DNA of 64,000 bases from Kushneria indalinina DSM 14324 (GCF_003385845.1 NZ_QRDJ01000006.1:868001-932000); one strand, 5' to 3'. Shown: positions 46,409-55,707, counted from the stretch's first letter. Notes: a model not told the origin generated them from the letters alone. Numbers and translations are program-made.

Positions 46409-47458
46409 GTGGGCGAATGGTTATCCAGCTACGCGCTGTTTCTGGCACAGAGTGTCACGGTCGTCGTGGCCATTGCCGTGGTCCTGATGCTCATGGTTCG
46501 GGCGCGCAGTCAGCGCCAGGGGCGCAGTGCCAGACTTCATGTGCGCAATCGCGGAGAATATTTTCGGCGCCATCGCGAAACACTTGAGGATGCCACGCTC
46601 AAGGCAGGGGAGCGCGAGCGCAATATCAAGGCCCGACTGAAGGCGCACAAGGCAGAACAGAAGGCGGCCAAAAAGCAGAAACAGGCCGCTGATGGGCGCA
46701 ACACCCTCTGGGTGCTGGATTTCGACGGCGATTTGAGAGCGTCACGCGTGCCTGCCTTCACGGAGGAGATTACCAGCGTTCTCATGGCCGCGAGGCCCAA
46801 CGATGAGGTGCTGGTGCGCCTGCAGTCAGGCGGGGGGCTGGTCCACGCCTATGGTCTGGCCAGTGCCCAGCTGGATCGCCTGCGTGAGGCGGGCCTCAGA
46901 CTGACGGTCAGCGTGGACAAGGTGGCCGCCAGCGGTGGCTACATGATGGCCTGCTGCGCCGATCGTTTGATCGCGGCCCCCTTTGCCGTTATCGGCTCGA
47001 TCGGTGTGGTCGCTCAGGTGCCCAACCTGCACCGCCTGCTCAAGAAAAACGATGTCGATGTTGAAATCCTGACGGCAGGTCGTCACAAGAGAACCCTGAC
47101 CATGCTGGGCGAAAATACCGAGGAGGGGCGCCAGAAGTTTCTGGACGATCTGGAAAAGACCCACGATCTCTTCAAATCCTGGGTCGCGTCTCGCCGGCCG
47201 GCACTGGATATCGACCAAGTCAGTGAAGGGGACATCTGGTACGGCCAGCAGGCCATTGATCTGGCGTTGATCGATGAGGTCAATACCAGCGAGGCCTGGC
47301 TTCAGGCCCGCAGCGATCAGTGGCAGATTCTCGAAGTCGGCCTCAGGCCGCAGCGCTCGATGCTTGAAAGACTTGGCAAGGGCACCGAAGGGGCGATTGA
47401 GCGGGGCATCGATCGTGCCATTGATCGCGTGGTGCGACTGCGCTGGGAAAAGCAGTAA
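46409..47458 (+). CDS. sohB: inner-membrane peptidase SohB (signal peptide peptidase-like)
   Basis: Membrane-anchored serine protease of the SppA family, 349 aa, the E. coli length. N-terminal membrane segment LAQSVTVVVAIAVVLMLMVRA then a charged linker. The catalytic Ser is in DKVAASGGYMMACCAD near residue 178, and the Lys in AGRHKRTLTMLGENTEEGR near 228. GGGAGG at 46395-46400 is eight bases before GTG 46409, which decides this start. A bidirectional terminator follows. Confidence 0.93.
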   Translation: MGEWLSSYALFLAQSVTVVVAIAVVLMLMVRARSQRQGRSARLHVRNRGEYFRRHRETLEDATLKAGERERNIKARLKAHKAEQKAAKKQKQAADGRNTLWVLDFDGDLRASRVPAFTEEITSVLMAARPNDEVLVRLQSGGGLVHAYGLASAQLDRLREAGLRLTVSVDKVAASGGYMMACCADRLIAAPFAVIGSIGVVAQVPNLHRLLKKNDVDVEILTAGRHKRTLTMLGENTEEGRQKFLDDLEKTHDLFKSWVASRRPALDIDQVSEGDIWYGQQAIDLALIDEVNTSEAWLQARSDQWQILEVGLRPQRSMLERLGKGTEGAIERGIDRAIDRVVRLRWEKQ

Positions 47459-47478
47459 CGCTTTTGCCAAAAGACAAG

Positions 47479-47510
47479 CGGCCTGCCCCGGTCAGGGGGC
47501 AGGCCGTTTA
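47479..47510. terminator. terminator between convergent sohB and arsR-like gene
   Basis: CGGCCTGCCCC and GGGGGCAGGCCG form an 11-base stem with TTTATT after it. Confidence 0.82.
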
Positions 47511-47536
47511 TTGAAACCACGTATCCGGATCAGGGA

Positions 47537-47854
47537 TCAGGACCGATCAAGCCCTGCCAGCGTATCAATGACTGCCTCGGCGTGCTTGCCACGCAGGGAG
47601 TAATAGATCGTCTGAGAAGCACGACGTGTGTTGACGAGTTCCTCGCGACGCAGCACGGCCAGGTGCTGGGAGAGCGCCGACTGGCTCAGGTCAAGTTTAC
47701 TGTTCAGCTCCGATACGGACATTTCACCTTCCCTGAGAAGACAGAGAATGCGCAGTCGGTTTTCGTTGGCCATGGCCTTGAGCAGCGGTGCAGAATCGAG
47801 AATGACCATTTCGCACCCCGCTGTCGCGATCGGTGCAGTGGCACATACACTCAT
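47537..47854 (-). CDS. ArsR/SmtB-family transcriptional regulator
   Basis: A 105-residue winged-helix repressor. The helix-turn-helix is SVSELNSKLDLSQSALSQHLAVLRREELV, near residues 46-75, and the wing is NTRRASQTIYYSL. AAGGAG lies six bases before ATG 47854. Cysteines are at positions 4, 14 and in RILCLLREG, but the paired metal-site motif of ArsR (CVC) is absent. This is closer to BigR-like or non-metal members; inducer unknown. Divergent from yhhQ, with a 206-base gap that could hold its operator. Confidence 0.88.
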   Translation of the reverse strand: MSVCATAPIATAGCEMVILDSAPLLKAMANENRLRILCLLREGEMSVSELNSKLDLSQSALSQHLAVLRREELVNTRRASQTIYYSLRGKHAEAVIDTLAGLDRS

Positions 47855-48060
47855 TTTTAACTCCTTGTGAAAAAAAACGCTCTGCAGGTTGATGCGCTAT
47901 TGCCGGCATCGTTTCCGGCAAATACTCGGCATTCAAACGCTGCAGTACCGTGTCCCATGGCGATGATGCACTCACTCATCAAACAGCCTCTGGATTAGCG
48001 CTCACGGTTAGATGATTTTATACCTTTCTGGTTCACACAAATCGATCAAAAAACTCAATA

Positions 48061-48753
48061 ATGCTGATATTTGACTATGCCAAAATGCGTATTGCGCTTA
48101 TGGTGCTTTGTGCTTTCCATATTCTGGTCATTGCCGCCAGCAATTACCTGGTTCAACTGCCCATTACGCTTTTAGGCTTTCACACGACTTGGGGCGCCTT
48201 CAGCTTTCCCTTCCTGTTTCTGGCCACCGACCTGACCGTTCGCCTCATGGGGCGACATGCGGCAAGGCGCCTGATTTCTCTCGTCATGCTGCCGGCTCTG
48301 GTGGTCTCCTATCTGATCTCCGTACTGTTTCAGCAGGGGCAGTGGCACGGGATGGAAGCCCTCTGGTCGTTTAATCTCTTTGTCGGGCGTATCGCACTGG
48401 CAAGCTTTATGGCCTATGCGCTGGGTCAGGCCCTGGATATTCTGGTGTTCGACCGGCTGCGCAGGATGCGCCCCTGGTGGCTGGCACCGGTCGGCTCTAC
48501 CATTCTCGGCAATCTGCTGGATACCTTTATCTTCTTTTTCGTGGCGTTCTGGCATAGCCCCGACCCCTTCATGGCCGAGCACTGGATTGAAATAGCACTG
48601 GTCGACTATGGTGTGAAACTCACCATCAGCCTGCTGCTGTTTCTGCCCCTCTACGCCATGTTGTTGCTCTGGCTACAGCGATGCCTGCTTCGACTTTCCG
48701 GCGTAGAAGCCTCAGGAGAAACACAAGGGGATGATGGCAGGCAACATCGGTAA
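48061..48753 (+). CDS. yhhQ: queuosine precursor transporter (YhhQ/VUT family)
   Basis: Polytopic membrane protein (230 aa, six segments) of the vitamin-uptake-transporter family that imports preQ0/preQ1-like bases. Motifs GFHTTWGAFSFPFLFLATDLTVRLMG near residue 38 and GSTILGNLLDTFIFFFVAFW near 140 are characteristic. ATG 48061 or ATG 48085; neither has a strong ribosome-binding site. It complements the de novo preQ0 operon at 6.1-8.6 kb. Confidence 0.9.
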   Translation: MLIFDYAKMRIALMVLCAFHILVIAASNYLVQLPITLLGFHTTWGAFSFPFLFLATDLTVRLMGRHAARRLISLVMLPALVVSYLISVLFQQGQWHGMEALWSFNLFVGRIALASFMAYALGQALDILVFDRLRRMRPWWLAPVGSTILGNLLDTFIFFFVAFWHSPDPFMAEHWIEIALVDYGVKLTISLLLFLPLYAMLLLWLQRCLLRLSGVEASGETQGDDGRQHR

Positions 48754-48815
48754 TGCTCTGCCAGAATGCGAGCAGGGCATCATGGCGTCGATATGAACAG
48801 GGTTACGGAGAGTTC

Positions 48816-49604
48816 ATGAGTATTGAGCTTCACTATGCGGATTCAGGCGTGCCGGAACAGGCAGATGCTCCGCCGCTCATTGTTGTGCATGGTCTTTTTG
48901 GCAGCGCTGACAACTGGCGCTCTCACACGAAATACTGGCGTCAAACGCGACGCGTGGTGGCCGTGGATCTGCGCAATCATGGCCGCTCGCCTCATGCGCC
49001 CGGCATGGGGTATGAGGACATGGCAGCAGACGTGCTGGGTGTCATGGATCAGCTGGATATCGATCAGTGTGACCTGCTGGGACACTCCATGGGAGGAAAG
49101 GTCGCCATGACCCTGGCACGGCATCACCCGAATCGGGTCGCTCGTCTGATTGTGGCCGACATCGCGCCCGTGGCCTACGAGCACGGCCATGACGATATCT
49201 TTCGTGCCCATCGGCTGGTCGAGGATGCGCTGCCGGAATCCCGCAAGGAAGCCGATGACGCCATGGCCGAGGCCATCGACAGCCAGACCACAAGGCAGTT
49301 TCTGGCCACCAACCTGGCGCGCGATGATCAGGGGATTCTGGGCTGGCGTGTCGGGCTTGATTTCATCGAGGAAGGCTACGGTGACATCGTGGCACCACCG
49401 GGGGGAGAAGCGCCCTTTGAAGGGCCAACGCTGGTACTGCGGGGCGAAAACTCCAATTACATCGAAAACGACATGCTACCTCTCATTAACGAGGTGATGC
49501 CGGCGGCGCGGGTCGAAACCATCAAGGGCGCCGGTCACTGGCTGCATGCCGAGCAGCCCGAGGCCTTTCTACGGTCCATCGATGATTTTCTGAACGCACG
49601 CTAG
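48816..49604 (+). CDS. ybfF: alpha/beta hydrolase, YbfF esterase type
   Basis: 262-residue acyl-CoA-esterase-like hydrolase. VVHGLFGSADNW is near residue 22, the nucleophile in GHSMGGKVAMTLARHHP near 92, and the His in IKGAGHWLHAEQPEAF near 240. GGAGAG lies three bases before ATG 48816; the frame from 48753 is an unlikely extension. It overlaps the next gene's 3' end by four bases, convergently. Confidence 0.9.
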   Translation: MSIELHYADSGVPEQADAPPLIVVHGLFGSADNWRSHTKYWRQTRRVVAVDLRNHGRSPHAPGMGYEDMAADVLGVMDQLDIDQCDLLGHSMGGKVAMTLARHHPNRVARLIVADIAPVAYEHGHDDIFRAHRLVEDALPESRKEADDAMAEAIDSQTTRQFLATNLARDDQGILGWRVGLDFIEEGYGDIVAPPGGEAPFEGPTLVLRGENSNYIENDMLPLINEVMPAARVETIKGAGHWLHAEQPEAFLRSIDDFLNAR

Positions 49605-51064
49605 GTCGGGGGCGCAGCACTGCCCGTTATCCCGCTCGGGAGATCCCGGTTTTCAAGCGGGATAACGCTGATCCCTTCATGCTCGTCGGCCAGAAAGCGC
49701 GTCAGGATCCTGTAGGTGTCGGCATCAAAGGCGATATCGGTGGCTTCCGGCGCCTGATCCAGCTGCTCAACGCTGCCGAGATAACACCAGTGATCCACCA
49801 GGTGATAGACCACATCCTGATCGCTGGCCGCTTCTCGAAAGGCCACACGCCCGGGCCAGGGCCAGTGCTGAATGCGCAGGCGCTCAAGCGCCTCCCGGCC
49901 CCGATGGGCATGCGCCTCCAGGCTTTCCTGGCCACAGCAGGCCCCGGCGCAGCGTCCAATCTGATAGGCAAAGCAGCGCCCCTTGCCACGTTCAAGTCCC
50001 ATGACCCGCGGACACAGGCGCTGCTGCTCGACAATGCTGCTCAGTGCCTGGGTGGCTTCCCGCCGTGATCGAAACATGCCATAGCGCGTCCCGGCGACAT
50101 CCTCGTGCAGCATTTTTTGCCCGGCTAGCTGTGGCGCCTGAGCATCGGCTGGCCAGTACCACGTATGCAGCCCGGCGCTACGACGCAGCCGACGGTTGTA
50201 AATGGGAGAGAGCTGCTTGATCAGACGTGCCTCGAGCAGCTGCGCGCCCAGATCCCCTGCGGTTTCATGCCACTCCATATGCTGGGTCTGCTGGCATATC
50301 TTCATTTCTCGATCGTTGCGATGATCGTTATTGAAATGACTCAACACTCTTGAGCGCAGGTTGACGCTTTTGCCCACATAAAGCGGCAGGCGATTGTGTC
50401 CATAAAAGAGATAGACACCGGGCCGGGCGGGGACCTCATCCAGCAGACCGGGGTCAAGCTGGGCAGGCAGGCTGCGGCGACGCTCCTGATCGAGCACCAG
50501 GGTTTCGATGTGATCGACGCGATGGTGTGCTGCCCAGTACTGCCAGACGGAAAAAAGTGTCATGGCATCCCCCAGCGCCCGATGGCGCGGCGGGTGAGGC
50601 TCGAGCTGATAGCGCTCTAAAAGGGCGTCCAGCCCATGCTGGTGAGAGCCTTTATCCAGCGCCCGGGACAGCTTGAGCGTACAGACAACACGACGGCGGA
50701 ATTCCCGGCCCAGCCGACGGAATTCATTGCGCAGGAAGCTGTTGTCAAAGCGTGCATTATGCGCCACCAGCCAGCCATCCCCCAGCCACTGCTCAAATGT
50801 ATCGGCGATCTCCTCAAAGCCGGGCGCCCCGGCGACCAGCGCATTATCGATGCCGGTCAGCGTGGCAATGCGATCAGGGATATCGATGCCGGGATCCACC
50901 AGGGTTTCAAAGCGATCAACGATCTGGCCATCGAGTACACGCAGCGCCGCAATCTCGGTAATACGATCGCGCGTGGCACGCGTCCCGGTGGTTTCAAGAT
51001 CGATAAAGATCAGCGGCGTGTCCGCCAGCGGCGGATGCGTCTGACCTTTTAAATGAGACGGCAT
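49601..51064 (-). CDS. exonuclease / GIY-YIG nuclease fusion (DnaQ-like plus UvrC/Cho-like)
   Basis: A 487-residue two-module nuclease. Residues 15-190 are a DEDDh exonuclease: IDLETTGTRATRDRITEIAAL, HNARFDNSFLRNEF and HRALGDAMTLFSVW. Residues 225-310 are a GIY-YIG domain with PGVYLFYGHNRLPLYVGKSVNLRSRVLSHF and EARLIKQLSPIYN, as in UvrC. A C-terminal part has Cys residues in CFAYQIGRCAGACCG, similar to UvrC/Cho. Role probably DNA repair. Start ATG 51064 (MPSHLKGQ). Confidence 0.88.
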   Translation of the reverse strand: MPSHLKGQTHPPLADTPLIFIDLETTGTRATRDRITEIAALRVLDGQIVDRFETLVDPGIDIPDRIATLTGIDNALVAGAPGFEEIADTFEQWLGDGWLVAHNARFDNSFLRNEFRRLGREFRRRVVCTLKLSRALDKGSHQHGLDALLERYQLEPHPPRHRALGDAMTLFSVWQYWAAHHRVDHIETLVLDQERRRSLPAQLDPGLLDEVPARPGVYLFYGHNRLPLYVGKSVNLRSRVLSHFNNDHRNDREMKICQQTQHMEWHETAGDLGAQLLEARLIKQLSPIYNRRLRRSAGLHTWYWPADAQAPQLAGQKMLHEDVAGTRYGMFRSRREATQALSSIVEQQRLCPRVMGLERGKGRCFAYQIGRCAGACCGQESLEAHAHRGREALERLRIQHWPWPGRVAFREAASDQDVVYHLVDHWCYLGSVEQLDQAPEATDIAFDADTYRILTRFLADEHEGISVIPLENRDLPSGITGSAAPPT

Positions 51065-51202
51065 GACCGGGGTCTCCCGACGCTCGAGGCGCCGTGCTGG
51101 AACACAAAAAATGGGCACGCCTGCAGACAAACCATCATGGCCGCAGGCGAAAGGCCTTACTGAGGATAGATGTCGAAACGTCAGGACGGGAAGCAGGGGG
51201 CG

Positions 51203-51655
51203 TTAACGGCTGGTCATGCGGGAAATGGAGTCCGGTACCAGGTGAGGGTTATCGGCCAGAAAACGGTGCATGGCGGCCACGGTTTCATCACTGCAGTGAT
51301 GTTCGATGCCTTCGGAATCGGCCCGCGCAATGCTTTCGGGGACACCCAGGGCCAGAAGGGCCTGAAGCACGACCCGATGACGTGCGGCAACCTTGTGGGC
51401 CAGCTCTTCCCCCTGATCCGTCAGGAAAATCCCGCGGTAGGGGCGCGCATTGACCAGGCCATCACGCTTGAGACGCGTCACCACCTTGGACACGGCAGCC
51501 GGACTGACACCGAAACGGTCGGCAAGATCACTGGCGCGTGCTTCCCCCAGATGACGATGCAGATGCGCTATTTCCTCGACGTAGTCCTCCACCAGTTCAC
51601 GCTGGTGATCCTGGCGCACGCGCTCAAAATGTTCGTGGTGGGACGTTGATGGCAT
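51203..51655 (-). CDS. mntR: manganese-responsive regulator MntR (DtxR family)
   Basis: 150-residue metalloregulator. HTH: ARASDLADRFGVSPAAVSKVVTRLKRDGLVNARPYRGIFLTDQGE near residues 36-80. Dimer and metal domain: RHRVVLQALLALGVPESIARADSEGIEHHCSDE, with the His-His-Cys and Glu ligands of MntR. I placed the start at ATG 51655 (MPSTSHHEHFERV); the upstream region holds TATAAT on the minus strand. Its target, likely an Mn2+ transporter, is not in the window. Confidence 0.9.
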   Translation of the reverse strand: MPSTSHHEHFERVRQDHQRELVEDYVEEIAHLHRHLGEARASDLADRFGVSPAAVSKVVTRLKRDGLVNARPYRGIFLTDQGEELAHKVAARHRVVLQALLALGVPESIARADSEGIEHHCSDETVAAMHRFLADNPHLVPDSISRMTSR

Positions 51656-51857
51656 GACTCTCTCTTGATCGATCGCCGAAACGGGAATAAAAGTAACACA
51701 TAAAAGTTGACTATTATAATAAGGATTGTAAACAACGCCGTATTCGACGGCACCTGTCAAAGTGGCCATTTGGCCCGTCCTGTCCGGTGCCGTGCGGACA
51801 TTATCATCGCTGGTTTAAATGGCCATTCCCTACCAGGATGCCTCGTCGTGGTTGCTG

Positions 51858-52871
51858 TCAGCTACCGATTGCATTGACGTCCTCTGCCAGGCGCTCGACA
51901 GGAACACGCTTTTTAATCACACCGCGATCAAGCAGAAAGTTCTCGAAATCCCGATAGCGTGCAGTATCAAACGCGGCCGGACGCAGCGCGAAACGTGCAA
52001 TGCTCGCCTCCCATGCCTTGTGGTTGACCTCATTGTCCAGCGACTCGTCATATGACTTGAAAAGCGTCCAGCTTTCGTCCGGGTGATTCACGATCCACAT
52101 CGCCGCCTGCTCAACAGCTTTCATGAAGCGCGACACCAGAGGGCGTTTCTCATCAAGCGTCTCGGTGCTGGCCAGAAATATCAACTCATCGTAGATGGGA
52201 ACGCCTTCCTCCTCGATAAAGAAGGCGCGCCCGTCAACCCCTTCCTGCGCCAGCTGGGCCGGCTCGAAATTGCGAAAGGCACCGGTCACCCCATCGACCC
52301 GACGGCTCAACAGGGCAGGGGTCAGGGCGAAGTTGACGTTGACGGGTTCAATATCGTCCATATCAAGCCCCGAGTGATTGAGCATTGCCGCCAGAAGAAC
52401 TTCCTCGACACCGCCGACCGAGTAGCCTACTCGCTTGCCCTTGAGGTCGCTGAACTGGTGGATGTCGCTGTCCGCGCGGACCATCAACACATTCAGCGGT
52501 GTACCGATCAGGGTGCCGACCCGTTTGACCGGCAGCCCTTCATCGACCTGCAGATGAAGCTGGGGTTGATACCCCAGCGCCAGATCCGCTCGTCCGGCGG
52601 CCACCAGCTTGGGCGGGGCGGTCGGGTCAGCCGGCGTTTCGATGGTGACCTTCAGACCCAGATCGCGAAAATACCCCTTTTGCTGGGCAATGATGATCGG
52701 CCCATGGCTGGGATTGACATACCAGTCCAGCATCAGACGCAGGGACGACTCGGGAGGTGACGACAGAGGCGTTGACGCCTCGCCCCCGGCGCGCTCATCG
52801 GCTCTGGCAACGCCGGTCAGTAAAACGGCCGTGAGCGCCGTAAAACACAGCCAATCGAACATTTTTTTCAT
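51858..52871 (-). CDS. thiY: thiamine-precursor ABC transporter, substrate-binding protein (ThiY type)
   Basis: NMT1/THI5-fold periplasmic binding protein, 337 aa. Signal peptide MFDWLCFTALTAVLLTGVARA. DWYVNPSHGPIIIAQQKGYFRDLGL near residue 50 is the ThiY/Thi5 N-terminal pattern. Expected ligand is a formylaminopyrimidine salvage product for thiamine. ATG 52871 overlaps thiX; last gene of the TPP-riboswitch operon. Confidence 0.88.
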   Translation of the reverse strand: MKKMFDWLCFTALTAVLLTGVARADERAGGEASTPLSSPPESSLRLMLDWYVNPSHGPIIIAQQKGYFRDLGLKVTIETPADPTAPPKLVAAGRADLALGYQPQLHLQVDEGLPVKRVGTLIGTPLNVLMVRADSDIHQFSDLKGKRVGYSVGGVEEVLLAAMLNHSGLDMDDIEPVNVNFALTPALLSRRVDGVTGAFRNFEPAQLAQEGVDGRAFFIEEEGVPIYDELIFLASTETLDEKRPLVSRFMKAVEQAAMWIVNHPDESWTLFKSYDESLDNEVNHKAWEASIARFALRPAAFDTARYRDFENFLLDRGVIKKRVPVERLAEDVNAIGS

Positions 52872-53659
52872 GTCATCTCTCCATTAAGCAACGCGTATCT
52901 GCCGGCATGGTCCGGCTGCCAGGGCATGGCCAGTCGACACAGACGGTCGACGGTAAAATAAAGCGTGATGGTGATCACCAGCAGCATGATCAGGGCGGCA
53001 AACATGAGATCGGTCTGCATGCGGCCGTTGGCCTGCAGCATGAGATAGCCAAGCCCGGCGCTGGAGCCGACCCATTCACCGATGATGGCGCCTATGGGGG
53101 CGGCGGTGGCTGCCATGCGAAGCCCCGAGGCCAGCGAGGGCAGGGCCGCCGGCAGGCGTATGTAAAAAAGCTGGCGATTGGCGCTGCCGCCCATGGTGGA
53201 TGCCAGATCAAGCCAGCCGGTCTGGGTCTGGCGCAGGCCGTCGTAGCAGGTCGAGGCGACCGGGAAATAGATGATCAGGGTCGCCATGACGATTTTCGAT
53301 CCCGGCCCGTAACCGAACCAGAGCACCAGTAGCGGGGCAATGGCAAAGACCGGGATGGCCTGGGTCAGCAGCAGCAGCGGCAGTACCGTCGAGCGCAAGA
53401 AGGCCCAGCGCGACAGCACCAGCGCTGTCCCGGCGCCCAGCAGTGTCCCGCAGAGGAAGCCGGCCACGATTTCGCCCAGGGTCACGAGGGCGTGATGCCA
53501 CAAAAGCCCCCACTGTGTGACAAGCGTCTGCATGACGCTCAAGGGGGCCGGCAGCATATAGCGCGGCGCTCCGAAAAATATGACCAGCTGCCAGAGGACT
53601 ACCAGCACGGTGGTGGCCAGTATCAGCCGCAGCAGGGGCAGGTAAAGGGATCGCGTCAT
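52868..53659 (-). CDS. thiX: thiamine-precursor ABC transporter permease (ThiX type)
   Basis: Single permease of 263 aa with six hydrophobic segments. The EAA-like loop is STMGGSANRQLFYIRLPAALPSLASGLRMAA near residue 155, followed by IGEWVGSSAGLGYLML. This is the NitT/TauT/ThiX family; the substrate follows from the TPP riboswitch and thiY. ATG 53659 overlaps the thiZ stop. Confidence 0.88.
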   Translation of the reverse strand: MTRSLYLPLLRLILATTVLVVLWQLVIFFGAPRYMLPAPLSVMQTLVTQWGLLWHHALVTLGEIVAGFLCGTLLGAGTALVLSRWAFLRSTVLPLLLLTQAIPVFAIAPLLVLWFGYGPGSKIVMATLIIYFPVASTCYDGLRQTQTGWLDLASTMGGSANRQLFYIRLPAALPSLASGLRMAATAAPIGAIIGEWVGSSAGLGYLMLQANGRMQTDLMFAALIMLLVITITLYFTVDRLCRLAMPWQPDHAGRYALLNGEMT

Positions 53660-54420
53660 GCTGACAGCTCCGTCAGGGCCGTTAAAAGCTCGCCATGATG
53701 ACGGCTCATCGAGGCGGTCGTCGGGTCACGCGGCGGGGCACCTTCAGGCGGCAGGACACGCTCGATTCGGGCCGGGCTGCCCCGCATGATCAACAGTTGG
53801 TCGCCCAGGCGCAGGGCTTCAAGGGGATCATGCGTCACCATCAGCACAATGCGATCTGACAGGAGCTCACAGGCCCGGGCGTGAATATCAAGACGGGTCA
53901 TCGCATCGAGCGCAGCAAAGGGCTCATCCATCAACACCAGCGGTGCCTGTTCATAGAGCGTACGCGCCAGCGCTACCCGGGCACGCTCCCCGCCGGAAAG
54001 GGTCTGCGGATAGCGGCGTGCCGCCCAGCCCAGCCCGGTCTTCTCGAGAAGCGCCATGGCACGATCAGGATCTGCGCGTTCACCGCGCATGACAGCCCCC
54101 AGCTGTACGTTATCGATGACGCGTCGCCAGGGCAGCAGCAGATCCTGCTGGCCCATCCATGCAATGCGCTGCTCAAAGGGGTGATGAGACGCATCGACCA
54201 TTGTCAGATGCGCATCGTTTGAGACGCTCAGCCCTGCCATCATGCGCAGGAGCGAGCTCTTGCCGCAGCCGCTTCGGCCCAGCAGACAGCTCCAGCCGGG
54301 GGCGGGCAGAGACAGTGACACATCGTCAAACAGCACACGATCGCCAAAGGCAAGGCGTGCCTGATGCACCCAAAGACCGTCGGACGTGTGAGACTCGAAA
54401 CGTAAATCTGGCGGTGGCAT
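53656..54420 (-). CDS. thiZ: thiamine-precursor ABC transporter ATPase (ThiZ type)
   Basis: 254-residue ABC ATPase. Walker A LLGRSGCGKSSLLRMMAG near residue 40, signature TLSGGERARVALARTLYEQAP near 140, Walker B LVLMDEPFAALDAMTRLD near 160. ATG 54420; the AAGGGCC upstream can be sequestered in a hairpin with GCCCTT after the riboswitch, suggesting translation control by TPP. First gene of thiZ-thiX-thiY. Confidence 0.9.
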   Translation of the reverse strand: MPPPDLRFESHTSDGLWVHQARLAFGDRVLFDDVSLSLPAPGWSCLLGRSGCGKSSLLRMMAGLSVSNDAHLTMVDASHHPFEQRIAWMGQQDLLLPWRRVIDNVQLGAVMRGERADPDRAMALLEKTGLGWAARRYPQTLSGGERARVALARTLYEQAPLVLMDEPFAALDAMTRLDIHARACELLSDRIVLMVTHDPLEALRLGDQLLIMRGSPARIERVLPPEGAPPRDPTTASMSRHHGELLTALTELSA

Positions 54421-54464
54421 GAAGGCCCTTTTTACAGGGCGAAGGGCACGGCGTGCGTGACTCG

Positions 54465-54575
54465 AAATCCCTCCGCCGGCATGAACCGGATCAGGTAGTG
54501 GGCGCCATGTGGACGCCTTGCGGGTTGTGGTCAGCCACTCTCAGCATCGATGTTTCATCGATACACCCCGTTCGA
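54465..54575 (-). promoter_or_regulatory. thiamine pyrophosphate (TPP) riboswitch
   Basis: Minus-strand order of THI-box elements is correct: GGGGTG (54564-54569), CTGAGA (54539-54544), then ACCTGATCCGGTTCATGCCG (THI box, 54477-54496) and GCGGAGGGA. It lies about 45 bases from thiZ. Downstream, GCCCTT can pair with AAGGGC at the thiZ ribosome-binding site. It should turn the importer down when TPP is plentiful. Confidence 0.95.
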
Positions 54576-54746
54576 ACACCGCCGAGTCTAGCGCTCCGGG
54601 GCCGCATTCACCATGATTTCATGCACGACAACACCCGTCCTAATAACGGCCATCAACATAAAGTACTTTTTTATCAGAACGTTATTTGCATACTAAAGGA
54701 AGGCCAACCGCTTCCGGTACCTTTCATCAACAAGGGCTGCCTGTGT

Positions 54747-55595
54747 ATGTCACCATCGTGCGAACTTACCGAGCGACTCTCCTTTTTTCTGGGACGGCAG
54801 CTCATCGCTCAGCCGCTGGACTGGGAAGATGCCTCCAACTGGCGCTGGAAAAGCGATTCGCTGTCGCCGGAAATGATTCGCATGGCGCGAACCAGCATCA
54901 ATGATCCCTTCTGGCACGGGCTATGGGCGCTTTTCGGATTCGATCGCTGGGCGCATGCCGAGCACCTGACACGTCTGGCCGGTAACCTGCCGGCGCACTT
55001 GCCCATGCCACCCCTGCCCATGACCTGGCTGGGCACCCTTCAGGGTGCTCCGGTATGGAGCCTGCCCTGGCGCGCTGGGCGTACCGCGGGCATGGATACT
55101 TCATTTACCTCGCGCCTGGGAGAACAGATCGGACGCCTCCATGCCGTTCCCGTATCAGGCTGGGGCCACCCGCTGGCCACCGTGTGGCCGCTGTCAGCAT
55201 GGCCACAAAGGGTGAAACGTTATCTGGATCAGTACCTGCCACCGGCGGTACTTCGGGATCTGCCCGCACGGATCCCCGTACCGGACAGCGCCGTATGGTG
55301 TCTGCCGGATCTGCGCGACGATCAGTTCATCGAAGGCGTGACCGACTGGTGCTGGAGCGACTGGGAAGCACTGGTGTGGGCGCCACGGGAGTTTGACTGG
55401 GCCCTGATCGAACTCTTGATCATGGACCCCGATCAACAGCGCCATTTTCTGGATCGTTACTGGCAGTTCTGTGATGCCATCGATATCGGAGCACACCGAC
55501 GCATCTGCCGAGCCATCTTGTGGCAATTCAACTGCTTCGGGCCGTGCCCCTGGCCGCAGGTACGCGATGCGCACTGCTGGCTTGATTATCCCTGA
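54747..55595 (+). CDS. APH/kinase-fold protein of unknown substrate
   Basis: A 282-residue protein with a weak aminoglycoside/thiamine-kinase-like fold. RLGEQIGRLHAVPVSGWGHP is near residue 125. The region LPDLRDDQFIEGVTDWCWSDWEALVWAPREFDWALIELL, near 190-225, resembles HGD....N...DWE.A..G....D but lacks the catalytic His. Its gene is divergent from the TPP riboswitch. A thiamine-kinase-like role is tempting but unproven. I chose ATG 54747 (MSPSCELTERL); longer frames overlap the riboswitch. AAGGG lies 12 bases upstream. Confidence 0.6.
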   Translation: MSPSCELTERLSFFLGRQLIAQPLDWEDASNWRWKSDSLSPEMIRMARTSINDPFWHGLWALFGFDRWAHAEHLTRLAGNLPAHLPMPPLPMTWLGTLQGAPVWSLPWRAGRTAGMDTSFTSRLGEQIGRLHAVPVSGWGHPLATVWPLSAWPQRVKRYLDQYLPPAVLRDLPARIPVPDSAVWCLPDLRDDQFIEGVTDWCWSDWEALVWAPREFDWALIELLIMDPDQQRHFLDRYWQFCDAIDIGAHRRICRAILWQFNCFGPCPWPQVRDAHCWLDYP

Positions 55596-55707
55596 GCACG
55601 GTCGCCGGCATGGAATATTTGATCATGGTCATTCAGACGCATGGATGATAAAGGATGGCGTTCATGGCACACTACCGCTTATTACAAGAGGTTATTAACA
55701 AAACGCC

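Noticed and set aside
54453-54746. N-terminal extension of the APH-fold protein
   Set aside because: The extension runs through the TPP riboswitch on the other strand and has low coding character.
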